Source: Euryarchaeota archaeon UBA501 (GTDB lineage Archaea > Thermoplasmatota > Poseidoniia > Poseidoniales > Thalassarchaeaceae). From it: 24,510 nucleotides of DNA. The notes beneath the pieces were generated by a model. That model was not told the origin of the DNA and did no database searches. It saw only the letters and a list, made by a program, of their open reading frames with translations. Position numbers and translations under genes: made by a program. Shown in pieces: positions 7,808-14,901 of the stretch (positions are counted from its first letter, which is position 1; every line of letters begins with the position of its first letter). The stretch lies in contig DAVT01000063.1 of assembly GCA_002505685.1 (NCBI GenBank), positions 6,197 through 30,706 of the forward strand, written 5' to 3'.

Positions 7808-8875
7808 ATGGGGGCGCAAGCAGAACCAACTCAATTTCGTCTTGTTTGCATCGGTACTGACGATGATTACACACCGGTTCATATTCGAAAATGGATGGAA
7901 ACACAACCTTTGGAAGGGTTAGAAATCGCCGTTGAATATGATTCTGAGCTGTCGATTGGATTGGAACGACTCGACGGTGGAGATGTGGATTTAATCGCTA
8001 TATCTGCGCAAACATGGCATGCCTCTGAGAATGTCGAAAATTGTGTTGTCGCAGCCGCAATTCCTCGCCGAGATGAGAACCACATTTTGGTAGCACATGA
8101 CCGACCCACGCACCTACCCCACAAGTCAATCATACTCGCTGAAAATCGATTACAAAGAAGACAATTGCGAAGATACAGGCCTGATTTCAGGGTTCTCGAT
8201 CCAATGGCATTCGCGGACATGGCAGGATTGACACCTTCTACAGAGAGCAAACTGGCTTTCCAGTCTTGGATGGAGGACCTTCGAGCATCTAAAATCATCA
8301 CGGGATACGTGACGGAACGACACCTGTTTGCTTTGGCAAATATCGATGCAAGAAGGCACATGTTAATGACAAATTCACGCGAAGGAGCGGCACGCTTCGT
8401 CCCTAGTCCATTACAAGGCTTGACTTTGTTGATTTCACGGGAAGGGTTTCCAAAAAGCTTGTCTGAAAAAATCGGAGATTCGGAATCGATGACAGCCTGG
8501 AATTGTGAACAAATTATCCTCAACAAAATTGACCCAGAATATCGTGACCGCGTAGGTTTGCTCGTTCGGCACAGACAGATCTCTTCGTTGCTGAATCAGG
8601 CCGAAGAAGAGAAAGATTTGCTTCGTTCAACCAATCTTCTGGATGGAGAGGGAGAAATCATCGACAAGAGTTCAATGGTTGAAATTCTGCTGGAAACCGT
8701 TGGGGTTTCTGGAAATCGGACAATGCTAGTGGAAAAATTGGTTCCAATGGAAGATGTCGCCATCCACGCACGATTGTTGGCTACAGAATGGAATGACATG
8801 CTCAAAGTCGTCACTATGGAACATGAGGAAGACATTCGATTGGGCCCCGCTAGGCCTCCATTCTTAGAATTGTGA
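7808..8875 (+). CDS. Divergent hydroxymethylbilane synthase (HemC)-like protein, probably not a working HemC
   Basis: The 355-aa product follows the order of porphobilinogen deaminase: an N-terminal LVCIGT strand (12-17), a LERLDGGDVDLIAIS helix-strand (52-66) like the family's E-x-x-L-x-x-G-x-(I/V)-D-x-A-V-H-S, IPRRDE (85-90), an Arg-rich RLQRRQLRRYRPDF (114-127) like the L-R-R-Q-x-Q-L ... R-P-D-L motif, and FVPSPLQGLTLLISRE (197-212) like the P-A-x-G-Q-G-A-L-x-x-E motif. The family's catalytic Asp (in H-S-x-K-D) falls at SAQT, and the cofactor-binding Cys falls at PEYRDRVG, with no Cys there. A roughly 90-residue C-terminal extension is helical and unrecognised. The ATG at 7808 is chosen for the GGCGGG before it; ATG 7802 and GTG 7784 are also in frame. 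Confidence 0.6.
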   Translation: MGAQAEPTQFRLVCIGTDDDYTPVHIRKWMETQPLEGLEIAVEYDSELSIGLERLDGGDVDLIAISAQTWHASENVENCVVAAAIPRRDENHILVAHDRPTHLPHKSIILAENRLQRRQLRRYRPDFRVLDPMAFADMAGLTPSTESKLAFQSWMEDLRASKIITGYVTERHLFALANIDARRHMLMTNSREGAARFVPSPLQGLTLLISREGFPKSLSEKIGDSESMTAWNCEQIILNKIDPEYRDRVGLLVRHRQISSLLNQAEEEKDLLRSTNLLDGEGEIIDKSSMVEILLETVGVSGNRTMLVEKLVPMEDVAIHARLLATEWNDMLKVVTMEHEEDIRLGPARPPFLEL

Positions 8876-8899
8876 CGGCAATTTCCTGAGGGTCCCAAG

Positions 8900-8916
8900 A
8901 CGGCCCTTAGGGCCGT
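8900..8916. terminator. Intergenic hairpin after the HemC-like gene
   Basis: Eight-base arms ACGGCCCT and AGGGCCGT around a single T, 24 nt after the stop codon at 8875 and upstream of the next gene's TATA-like element. Position suits a 3'-end or terminator hairpin, though there is no U-tract, and a protein-binding palindrome is also possible. It shares the CCC-loop-GGG core with repeats at 13890, 17919 and 20479. Confidence 0.45.
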
Positions 8917-8928
8917 GATTGAAGCGTA

Positions 8929-8936
8929 ACATATAC
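8929..8936 (+). promoter_or_regulatory. TATA-like element for the triple-SAP gene
   Basis: ACATATAC is centred about 41 nt before the ATG at 8974. A start of transcription 25 nt downstream would leave a leader of about 15 nt, containing part of a small GCCC/GGGC inverted repeat (8956-8968). Confidence 0.4.
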
Positions 8937-8973
8937 AGGTGCTTAGGAACGCAAAGCCCGTCGAGGGCATAGC

Positions 8974-10701
8974 ATGGTCGATGAAAACCTACTGTCACGG
9001 TTGTATTCGGCACGCTTAGACGAACTAAGAGAAATGGCGATTTCCCGCGACATTCCAAAGGGTGGGAATGTCGAACAATTGCGTGCCCGACTCATCAATG
9101 AAGTGGCCTTGGCTGATACAGATTTGTCTTGGGATTCGCTCCAAGAAATGCCGAACAAAGGACTCGGAGAAATGCTTGGCGTATTTGGCATCAAGCGCTC
9201 TGGTTCGATTAAAGAGAAGCGACAGCGGTTGTGGTTGCACCTAAATCATGACCCTAAGAAACTCAATCCTGAAACCATTGCGGATGCAACGCGTGATCAA
9301 TTGCACGAATTATGCAAGTTCCTTGAATTGCCCCGTTCGGGGAGTAAACAACAACTGTTTGCGAGAGTGGCTGGTGTACTGGCTGCGCATGACAACGGTT
9401 GGGGCAAGGTGAAGAAGAGTCTTCGTAGAGGAAAAGCCGCACCCGTAGTCCCCAGTACAAAACCAGAGCCTGAGCCTGAACCACTCCCTGCAATGCCAGA
9501 TGATGAGGCTGCGGAATTGGCCGCGATGATTCAGGCCTCAATCGATTCGGTCGATGTCGATGAACTAACCGAAGTTCTTGATGAACCTGATGAACCTGCT
9601 CCGATAGAGCATGAAGGCATCATTGAACCTGAGATTATCGAATCAAGCCCTGTTGAATTGACGATAGATGAAGGTACAGGTTCTGCAATCATAGACTTGG
9701 AAACAAGACTTGCAGAGTTGCATAGCCACATCCGAGAATTTTTGCTAATTAGTCGAGAGCATGATGCGAACGATGTCGCCGCTTTTGTAGAAGATTTGGG
9801 AGAACAAGGGTTCCAAGTCAGCCACGCAATGGTTCGAAATCGCATCATGTCAGAGATTACCGAAATGGCCAATAGACGTGATGCTGAGAGTGAAGCAAGT
9901 TCACAAGCACCCGGCTCATGGAGAGAAAGAAAGGCACTCCGACGATTGGAAGAATGCCGACCCAGTTTGCTGGATTCATTAGAGGCTATCCTAGATGCTG
10001 ATGAGGGAGATATTGCCCTAGCCAGAGTTCGATTTGAAGCCGTGGCTGCGGAAGCAGGACTCGACCTAGAATTGCCTGGCATCAGTGGCCGAGTACACGG
10101 TTTGTTTGACCTACAACTCAGCTTGAGAGAAGCAGAGGAGGATTTGGATCCTGTGACCGCTCGACGACAACGCGCCATGGAAGTGCTATACCGTGGTTCA
10201 CAGGACCTGACGGGGGATGCGATGCGTACCTTACAAAAATTCGAAGAGCAAGTCGAAAACTTTGAGCGAATTGTCGAAACATTGGTCCGTAGGGCTGAAG
10301 GGCAATTCGGACCTGTTGAACACGCTCTACTTGTGCGCTTCTTGGAGCGAAGAGGTTGGGATGTGGGGCACCCTGAAGTGAGGCCCCGGGCAATCGCTGC
10401 AGCTGGAGTTCTTGCTGCGGCCATGGGTTATATCGATTCAGAGGATGTTCCCGGGCTTCCAACCTCAATTTCTCTAGACCCTGACAAGGTCTCAGATGTT
10501 GTCGACTCACTGCGTGGACTTTTGGTCGACATGGGGCGAAGTGCACCCACGCAAGATAGTGTTGCACACGGACTATCAGCCGAAGATGCAGAGCAGGCCG
10601 AGGAAATCAGTAGCATTGGAAGAGTCCGAGGGAAAATGGACCAAGCTGACGAATTATTGAGTCGCCTCTCCCGAGGAAATGATGCAGAAGCCGGCGAATA
10701 A
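8974..10701 (+). CDS. Protein with three N-terminal SAP-like motifs and a long helical tail
   Basis: The 575-aa product opens with three tandem helix-extended-helix units of about 35 residues: around 10-43 (LDELREMAISRDIPKGGNVE), 57-90 (LGEMLGVFGIKRSGSIKEKR) and 104-137 (LHELCKFLELPRSGSKQQLF). Each has the Leu-rich helix, the Gly turn and the following basic helix of SAP domains, which typically bind AT-rich or structured DNA. A Pro/Glu linker (EPEPEP, about 165-170) and a very acidic stretch to about residue 240 follow, then a predominantly helical region of about 330 residues that I do not recognise. A nucleic-acid or chromosome-associated role is inferred from the SAP motifs only. A separate promoter is likely (element at 8929-8936). 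Confidence 0.7.
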   Translation: MVDENLLSRLYSARLDELREMAISRDIPKGGNVEQLRARLINEVALADTDLSWDSLQEMPNKGLGEMLGVFGIKRSGSIKEKRQRLWLHLNHDPKKLNPETIADATRDQLHELCKFLELPRSGSKQQLFARVAGVLAAHDNGWGKVKKSLRRGKAAPVVPSTKPEPEPEPLPAMPDDEAAELAAMIQASIDSVDVDELTEVLDEPDEPAPIEHEGIIEPEIIESSPVELTIDEGTGSAIIDLETRLAELHSHIREFLLISREHDANDVAAFVEDLGEQGFQVSHAMVRNRIMSEITEMANRRDAESEASSQAPGSWRERKALRRLEECRPSLLDSLEAILDADEGDIALARVRFEAVAAEAGLDLELPGISGRVHGLFDLQLSLREAEEDLDPVTARRQRAMEVLYRGSQDLTGDAMRTLQKFEEQVENFERIVETLVRRAEGQFGPVEHALLVRFLERRGWDVGHPEVRPRAIAAAGVLAAAMGYIDSEDVPGLPTSISLDPDKVSDVVDSLRGLLVDMGRSAPTQDSVAHGLSAEDAEQAEEISSIGRVRGKMDQADELLSRLSRGNDAEAGE

Positions 10702-10722
10702 TTTTCGATTTGAGGTAGGGCG

Positions 10723-10869
10723 ATGTTCTCTATTTGGGGGCTTCTAAAGCGGTTCAAGGGAGAATGGGATGAATTGGACCCTACCTTTCGGTTCCTGATT
10801 TATTGTGAAATCTGCATCTACTTATTGCTCGCATTTGTCCTAGGAATATGGAAACCCGATTTTCTGTGA
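10723..10869 (+). CDS. Small single-span membrane protein (48 aa)
   Basis: An ATG at 10723 opens a 48-codon frame ending in TGA at 10869. GAGG and AGGG lie 5-12 nt upstream, a good ribosome-binding site, 21 nt after the triple-SAP gene's stop, so the two could be co-transcribed. The N-terminus is amphipathic and charged (LLKRFKGEWDELDPTFRF), followed by a hydrophobic helix (FLIYCEICIYLLLAFVLGIW, about 24-43) and a short KPDFL tail. Function is unknown. The case for a real gene rests on the start context, the clean membrane helix and the fact that it fills most of an otherwise empty 200-base gap; no homology could be checked. Confidence 0.5.
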   Translation: MFSIWGLLKRFKGEWDELDPTFRFLIYCEICIYLLLAFVLGIWKPDFL

Positions 10870-10903
10870 CGAAAGAGCCCCTACTGTTTGAACAATAACA
10901 GAA

Positions 10904-12145
10904 TCAGCGGTTTGACGAATAGTATGACTGGAAGACCTTCGTGACCTGCTCAATCCCACGGACTCCTTGAGCCTGTAAGTCAAGCAGAATCTGTTCTCTC
11001 TGCTGGACGTGGGCTTCAAAGTCAGATGGGCGGATTCCTGCAGATGCACAGAGGGTTTCTCTGAACTTGCTAGGTACACCCGTTTCTACAATTGCATCAT
11101 GAGCCGGCTCATACTTCCAAATTGGATTGAGGCGTGGTTTGTTACCCTCCATACCTGAAATTTCTGCAACTTCAGTAATTCTTCGCAGTGTTTTACCCCC
11201 GCGATGTACTCGACTTTGCATGATAATGAGGTCCAATCCGGTGAGCATAATGGGTGGAACGTCCATCGGTGCGCTAGTCAATCGAGTGACAGTCTCAGCC
11301 GCAGTATTGGAGTGAAGGCTCCCACAAGATCCATCGTGACCTGTATTCATGGCGGTTAGCAGAGTAGCTGCTTCAGGACCTCGTACCTCTCCGACGATGA
11401 TGCGGTCAGGTCGCATTCTCAAACTCGATTTCAGGCAATCATCCATGGATACTGTGGTTGTTCCATCAGGGCGCTCTTGCCGTGTTTCCATGCGTAGCCA
11501 ATGGTCATGATACACCTGTAATTCAGCCGTATCTTCTACAGTCAGCAGGCGCTTATCCCAAGGAATGAACATACCAAGGCAATTGAGTGTAGTGGTTTTA
11601 CCTGAGCCCGTTCCGCCGGCGATGACAAAATTAGCAGGACGAGCATTCAAACCTTCAATCCACACCCACATCATTGCTGCCAAACGGCTATTGACAGTAC
11701 CCCAATTCATCAAATCGATGATTGTAATTGGATCTTCTCGGAATTTTCGGATGGTAAGCGTAGGTCCATCCGGAGAAATCGGTGGAAGTGTACCGTTGAC
11801 TCGAGAACCATCTGGCAAACGACCATCGAAAATAGGAACCAAACCGGGACCATTTCCGAGGGGCACATTGGTGAAAGCAGCGATATTCTTTGCCACCTTT
11901 ACACCCTCATCATCATTCATCCATATATTCGTGCGACAAATACCAAAATCGCGGTGAGCGACCTTCACACATTGCTCGCCGCCGTTGTACATGACTTCCT
12001 CAAGTTGATCATCGTCCAACAAAAGAGCCAATTCTCCGTACGCATTGTTCGGCGCTTGTCCATCATAATGGTACATCGGACTTGGATGTCCTGGTTCCAT
12101 GTAAATCGTCACAGGGCCGTAGCGAGCAAGTACTTGTTCAGACAT
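10904..12145 (-). CDS. Type II/IV secretion-system ATPase (FlaI/TadA/GspE family)
   Basis: Hexameric cytoplasmic ATPase that powers assembly of type IV pilus-like filaments. The 413-aa product carries Walker A GGTGSGKT (177-184), an Asp box TVEDTAEL (202-209), Walker B RIIVGEVRG (248-256) and a His box ending GSLHSN (275-280), all in the expected order. The N-terminal 120 residues resemble the family's N-terminal domain (TLPPISPDGPTLTIRKF is the typical hinge segment). The ATG at 12145 has a strong GAGGTG site overlapping the previous gene's stop. It follows the two membrane-platform genes, the reverse of the common ATPase-first order. Archaellum, adhesion pilus or DNA-uptake pilus cannot be distinguished, because no filament subunit gene is in view. 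Confidence 0.9.
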   Translation of the reverse strand: MSEQVLARYGPVTIYMEPGHPSPMYHYDGQAPNNAYGELALLLDDDQLEEVMYNGGEQCVKVAHRDFGICRTNIWMNDDEGVKVAKNIAAFTNVPLGNGPGLVPIFDGRLPDGSRVNGTLPPISPDGPTLTIRKFREDPITIIDLMNWGTVNSRLAAMMWVWIEGLNARPANFVIAGGTGSGKTTTLNCLGMFIPWDKRLLTVEDTAELQVYHDHWLRMETRQERPDGTTTVSMDDCLKSSLRMRPDRIIVGEVRGPEAATLLTAMNTGHDGSCGSLHSNTAAETVTRLTSAPMDVPPIMLTGLDLIIMQSRVHRGGKTLRRITEVAEISGMEGNKPRLNPIWKYEPAHDAIVETGVPSKFRETLCASAGIRPSDFEAHVQQREQILLDLQAQGVRGIEQVTKVFQSYYSSNR

Positions 12146-12154
12146 ATTTTCACC

Positions 12155-12901
12155 TCACGCCATTCCTGTTTGGACTATCTCAAACAGAGCGATGTATAGC
12201 ACGCCTGAGATAGAACACCAGAATGGTATCCACCAAATCGACTGCTTGGTTCGCCCGAGCATTCTTCCAGAAATGACGACACTAAGTGCGGCTGAAGCCA
12301 TGAGATATGGAATCATTACCGCGTGGATGTGGCCCCAATAGGCGCCTAATGCAGAGAGGCCGAACGCTGCAAACATGAATGCCATAACACCTGGTAGAAG
12401 CAGGCACATGAGCATCAATAGGAGCATTGATTGTCCAGAAACTTCGCTTTCTCGTACGTTGATTAGTTTGTTGAGGCGATCATACTCAATGGACATTGAA
12501 TTGGTAATCTCACCAAGTGGTGCATCTTGCTCGATTGCAGTCGAAAGTAAATTGACTACTCTTTGGATTAGCACGCTTCGGCTATTGATTGCATATTCTG
12601 CCAGTGCTGCATCGAAAGATGTAGAACGAGAACGTTCGATGGCTTGAGTCAATAGTTTTCCAGTTTCATCCGTTCGAATTCTGGATATTTCAGTAAGGGC
12701 TTGTTGTAATCCCAACCCCGCCCCGATACTTGCCGAGATAGATTCCAGCACTTCTGGAAGTGCCTCTTCCAACTGTCGGCGGCGGCGGCGTTCGATGAAT
12801 CCGGGGATTGCACCCGCCAAACATGGAAGGGTGATTGGAATCATTAGAACAAGGAAAATACTCATCGCGAGAAGTTCGTAGAATTCCCACAATATTTGCA
12901 T
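12155..12901 (-). CDS. T2SSF-domain membrane platform protein, TadC-like
   Basis: Probable half of the inner-membrane platform (FlaJ/TadC family) on which the secretion ATPase acts. The 248-aa product has an N-terminal transmembrane stretch (about 10-32), a basic RRRRR turn, then the cytoplasmic helical T2SSF domain containing ALPEVLESISASIGAGLGLQ (47-66), typical of TadC/GspF, and three hydrophobic helices at the C-terminus. The ATG at 12899-12901 immediately follows the TGA of the upstream T2SSF gene (TGAATG), so coupled translation and a joint complex are expected. The ATPase gene starts 9 nt downstream. Confidence 0.85.
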   Translation of the reverse strand: MQILWEFYELLAMSIFLVLMIPITLPCLAGAIPGFIERRRRRQLEEALPEVLESISASIGAGLGLQQALTEISRIRTDETGKLLTQAIERSRSTSFDAALAEYAINSRSVLIQRVVNLLSTAIEQDAPLGEITNSMSIEYDRLNKLINVRESEVSGQSMLLLMLMCLLLPGVMAFMFAAFGLSALGAYWGHIHAVMIPYLMASAALSVVISGRMLGRTKQSIWWIPFWCSISGVLYIALFEIVQTGMA

Positions 12902-13489
12902 TCAAATTACCCCCGGGTCAGATGAATGGGCTCTATAGCCAATCAAAACCATCAGTAAAATCGTCAATAGCAGTACCGGTCCAAAGAGGTTGGCCATGAG
13001 AACGAGATAACCGGTTCCAGGTAGCCATGGATTGTTCAACAATCCCGGTTGGATGGTTGGTAGCATCGCGACGACTCCAAAAATAATTGGAGACAACATT
13101 CCTACGGTCAAGAGAATTGTTGGCAAGCCGGAAAGTTTCTCAATATACGTGGAGAGTTTGTCATTGCGCTCTTCTTCTTCCCGTTCGGATTGTTGCTCTA
13201 GGGCTCGTAACAAATCAGTATCACTGGTGACATTGGTTCTCAATGTGTTCAGAAAACGTGAATAGGCCTTTGTCGATGCATCTCGACTCAATTTTGCGAG
13301 TTCTTGTTCCAGCTTTGAACCCCGTTGCAGGTTAGAAATCACCTCTCTGAAGTCGCGAGATATTGCACCGTAACCTCCGCGGCCAATCATCTGCAACGCG
13401 GATTCAAGCCCAATCCCAGAACCCAATAGAACCATCACGGCTCGCATGGCATAGAGGAGATCTGCTGATTCCTCTTGATTGGTAGCCAT
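12902..13489 (-). CDS. T2SSF-domain membrane platform protein, TadB-like
   Basis: Second half of the secretion platform. The 195-aa product starts with a short cytoplasmic helix and the T2SSF-type segment LLYAMRAVMVLLGSGIGLES, has a central charged helical domain (REVISNLQRGSKLEQELAKL), and ends with two transmembrane helices (about 117-138 and 160-184). Archaeal FlaJ normally carries both T2SSF domains in one chain; here they are separate, as in bacterial TadB/TadC, although this copy is shorter than typical TadB. The ATG at 13489 shares one base with the stop of the preceding gene (TGATG). The downstream partner gene begins directly after its stop. Confidence 0.8.
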   Translation of the reverse strand: MATNQEESADLLYAMRAVMVLLGSGIGLESALQMIGRGGYGAISRDFREVISNLQRGSKLEQELAKLSRDASTKAYSRFLNTLRTNVTSDTDLLRALEQQSEREEEERNDKLSTYIEKLSGLPTILLTVGMLSPIIFGVVAMLPTIQPGLLNNPWLPGTGYLVLMANLFGPVLLLTILLMVLIGYRAHSSDPGVI

Positions 13490-13833
13490 CAAATCACATC
13501 CTCTATCAATTCAAAGGAATAAGCACCATCCTCACCATCATATTCCAATCGGTGGAATGCAACTTTGATTTCGGTTTCAGTAAAGGGGTCTAGAAGCCAC
13601 ACTTCAGCACTTCTGAAGATGTTCAAAACCTCACGGTAACCCGCAACTCCAAGGTGACCACACATGGTGTAAACAGCAGACTCAGCGCCCTCGTCGACCA
13701 AATCATCTCCTTCTCCACCGCGTTTTACTTCACGGGTGATTCGACGGCGAATGTTGATTGAAATTTTGCAATTGTCAAATTGTAACCAGTCGCCCTCAAA
13801 TCCCCGAAGGAAGACTGTACCTGCCTGTGCCAA
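13489..13833 (-). CDS. Uncharacterised 114-aa protein of the pilus-type operon
   Basis: I do not recognise this protein. It has no signal peptide or membrane helix. The sequence alternates short predicted beta strands (GTVFLRGFEGDWLQFDNCKI, 5-24) with a basic segment (INIRRRITREVKRGG) and an acidic turn, then a helix and further strands ending in FELIEDVI. The start is a TTG at 13833 with GAGGGG 6 nt upstream; no ATG is available in the N-terminal part. Its stop overlaps the ATG of the TadB-like gene by one base, so it is tightly coupled to the secretion platform genes and probably works with them, perhaps as an assembly or regulatory partner. That role is inference from position only. Confidence 0.7.
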   Translation of the reverse strand: MAQAGTVFLRGFEGDWLQFDNCKISINIRRRITREVKRGGEGDDLVDEGAESAVYTMCGHLGVAGYREVLNIFRSAEVWLLDPFTETEIKVAFHRLEYDGEDGAYSFELIEDVI

Positions 13834-13889
13834 TTCGACCCCTCAACCCCGCAACAACACAGGATGACCTTCAAACTAGCGGGGGAAAG

Positions 13890-13906
13890 CCGTCCCTTTG
13901 GGACGG
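13890..13906. terminator. Intergenic hairpin after the Rpa-associated protein gene
   Basis: Seven-base arms CCGTCCC and GGGACGG around TTT, ending 2 nt from the stop codon of the minus-strand gene at 13909. It lies in the 75-nt gap before the 114-aa gene, so it may separate the replication genes from the pilus-type genes by partial termination or RNA processing. Confidence 0.45.
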
Positions 13907-13908
13907 AC

Positions 13909-14901
13909 CTACATTGGTTTGAACCATCCAAATCTTGGTTCCATAATCTCGCACTTATCATCACGGAGTGCGTAAATGGTATCCTCGATGGTGTCTTCAT
14001 CGGTAAATCCACGTTGTGCGCAATGCTTCATGATGGTATCGTAATCGATTCCTTCAGCGCCTGCGTGTTGGGAAATGATCTCAAGAACTGCGGACTCAAG
14101 GTCGCCCCCACCTGATGTAGTAGGCCCTGACTCCGATGCCTCCTGCTGAACCTCTGGCTCGGGAGTATTATCTTGCGGTTCGACATCACTGTTCGCCATA
14201 TCATTGGCTTCGTGCTCTTCAAACGAAACAACCCTGCCTTCTGCTGCACTGAGAGCCTGTAGGACACCCACTTTGTACCCTTCAGGGTCCCACTCCCCAT
14301 AGTGATTCATCGACAATCCAAGGCCATCGATCAAGTCCTTAGGAACACCTGCTTCACGTAGGCCGTTGGCATCTGTAGATTCAGCGGATTGGGCTTTGCT
14401 CAATGCATCGATTCGCCGCATGGTGTGATGGGAGGTTTCCACCAACCAACCGGCGTAAGTTTCGCGGTCAATAATGGCATAATCTTCCATCTGCATGCGG
14501 CAACGGAATCCACCATCCTCTGTGGTGTAGTGATTCGATTTTCCTATGCAGGCCATCAGAAACCGGTCGCCGCCTTCAAATCGAGCAACCAATTCTTCCA
14601 TCTCGATGTGTAATTCTGGTCGGAAGGAACCCACACTCCAGAGGTGCAGACCTGTAGGGTCACGGACCGCCCCACTAAACATGGGTCCTCGCTCAGTATC
14701 TCGCTTTTCGAGTCTCTCGATTACCCCTGCCACGTACATTCTGTTGACCTTCGCTCCCAATTTCGTCACCACAAATCTTGGGTCGTACTCACCTTGCCCT
14801 CCATCTGGAAGGCTTGATTCATAGAATTCACGAGCGAAAAGGCGAATTGCGGTTTGACGGCGGCCACGAGGTTGATTGGAAATCACGCGAACACCCCCCA
14901 T
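13909..14901 (-). CDS. Rpa-associated protein (archaeal RPA partner)
   Basis: Archaeal partner of replication protein A (COG3390 type), thought to aid single-stranded DNA binding. The 330-aa product begins with a basic segment and LFAREFYESS, followed by an OB-fold region (about 42-115; NRMYVAGVIERLEKR and AVRDPTGLHLWSVG are typical strands). A Glu/Gln/Ser-rich acidic linker spans about 220-265, and the C-terminal 65 residues (VLEIISQHAGAEGIDYDTIM onward) resemble a winged helix. The ATG at 14901 overlaps the RPA gene by 19 nt. A GTG at 14886, with GGGGGG about 6 nt upstream and a 4-base GTGA overlap, is an equally good start. The pairing with RPA is the usual archaeal arrangement. Confidence 0.85.
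   Translation of the reverse strand: MGGVRVISNQPRGRRQTAIRLFAREFYESSLPDGGQGEYDPRFVVTKLGAKVNRMYVAGVIERLEKRDTERGPMFSGAVRDPTGLHLWSVGSFRPELHIEMEELVARFEGGDRFLMACIGKSNHYTTEDGGFRCRMQMEDYAIIDRETYAGWLVETSHHTMRRIDALSKAQSAESTDANGLREAGVPKDLIDGLGLSMNHYGEWDPEGYKVGVLQALSAAEGRVVSFEEHEANDMANSDVEPQDNTPEPEVQQEASESGPTTSGGGDLESAVLEIISQHAGAEGIDYDTIMKHCAQRGFTDEDTIEDTIYALRDDKCEIMEPRFGWFKPM

Noticed and set aside
9531..10424. 297-codon frame antisense to the triple-SAP gene
   Set aside because: Its translation is Ser/Arg-rich and low in complexity, mirrors the acidic protein on the plus strand, and has no start signal.
12902..13489. Split T2SSF genes as an assembly frameshift of one FlaJ gene
   Set aside because: The downstream gene has its own ATG directly after the stop and its own N-terminal membrane segment, matching a TadB/TadC pair better than a broken single gene; read data would settle it.
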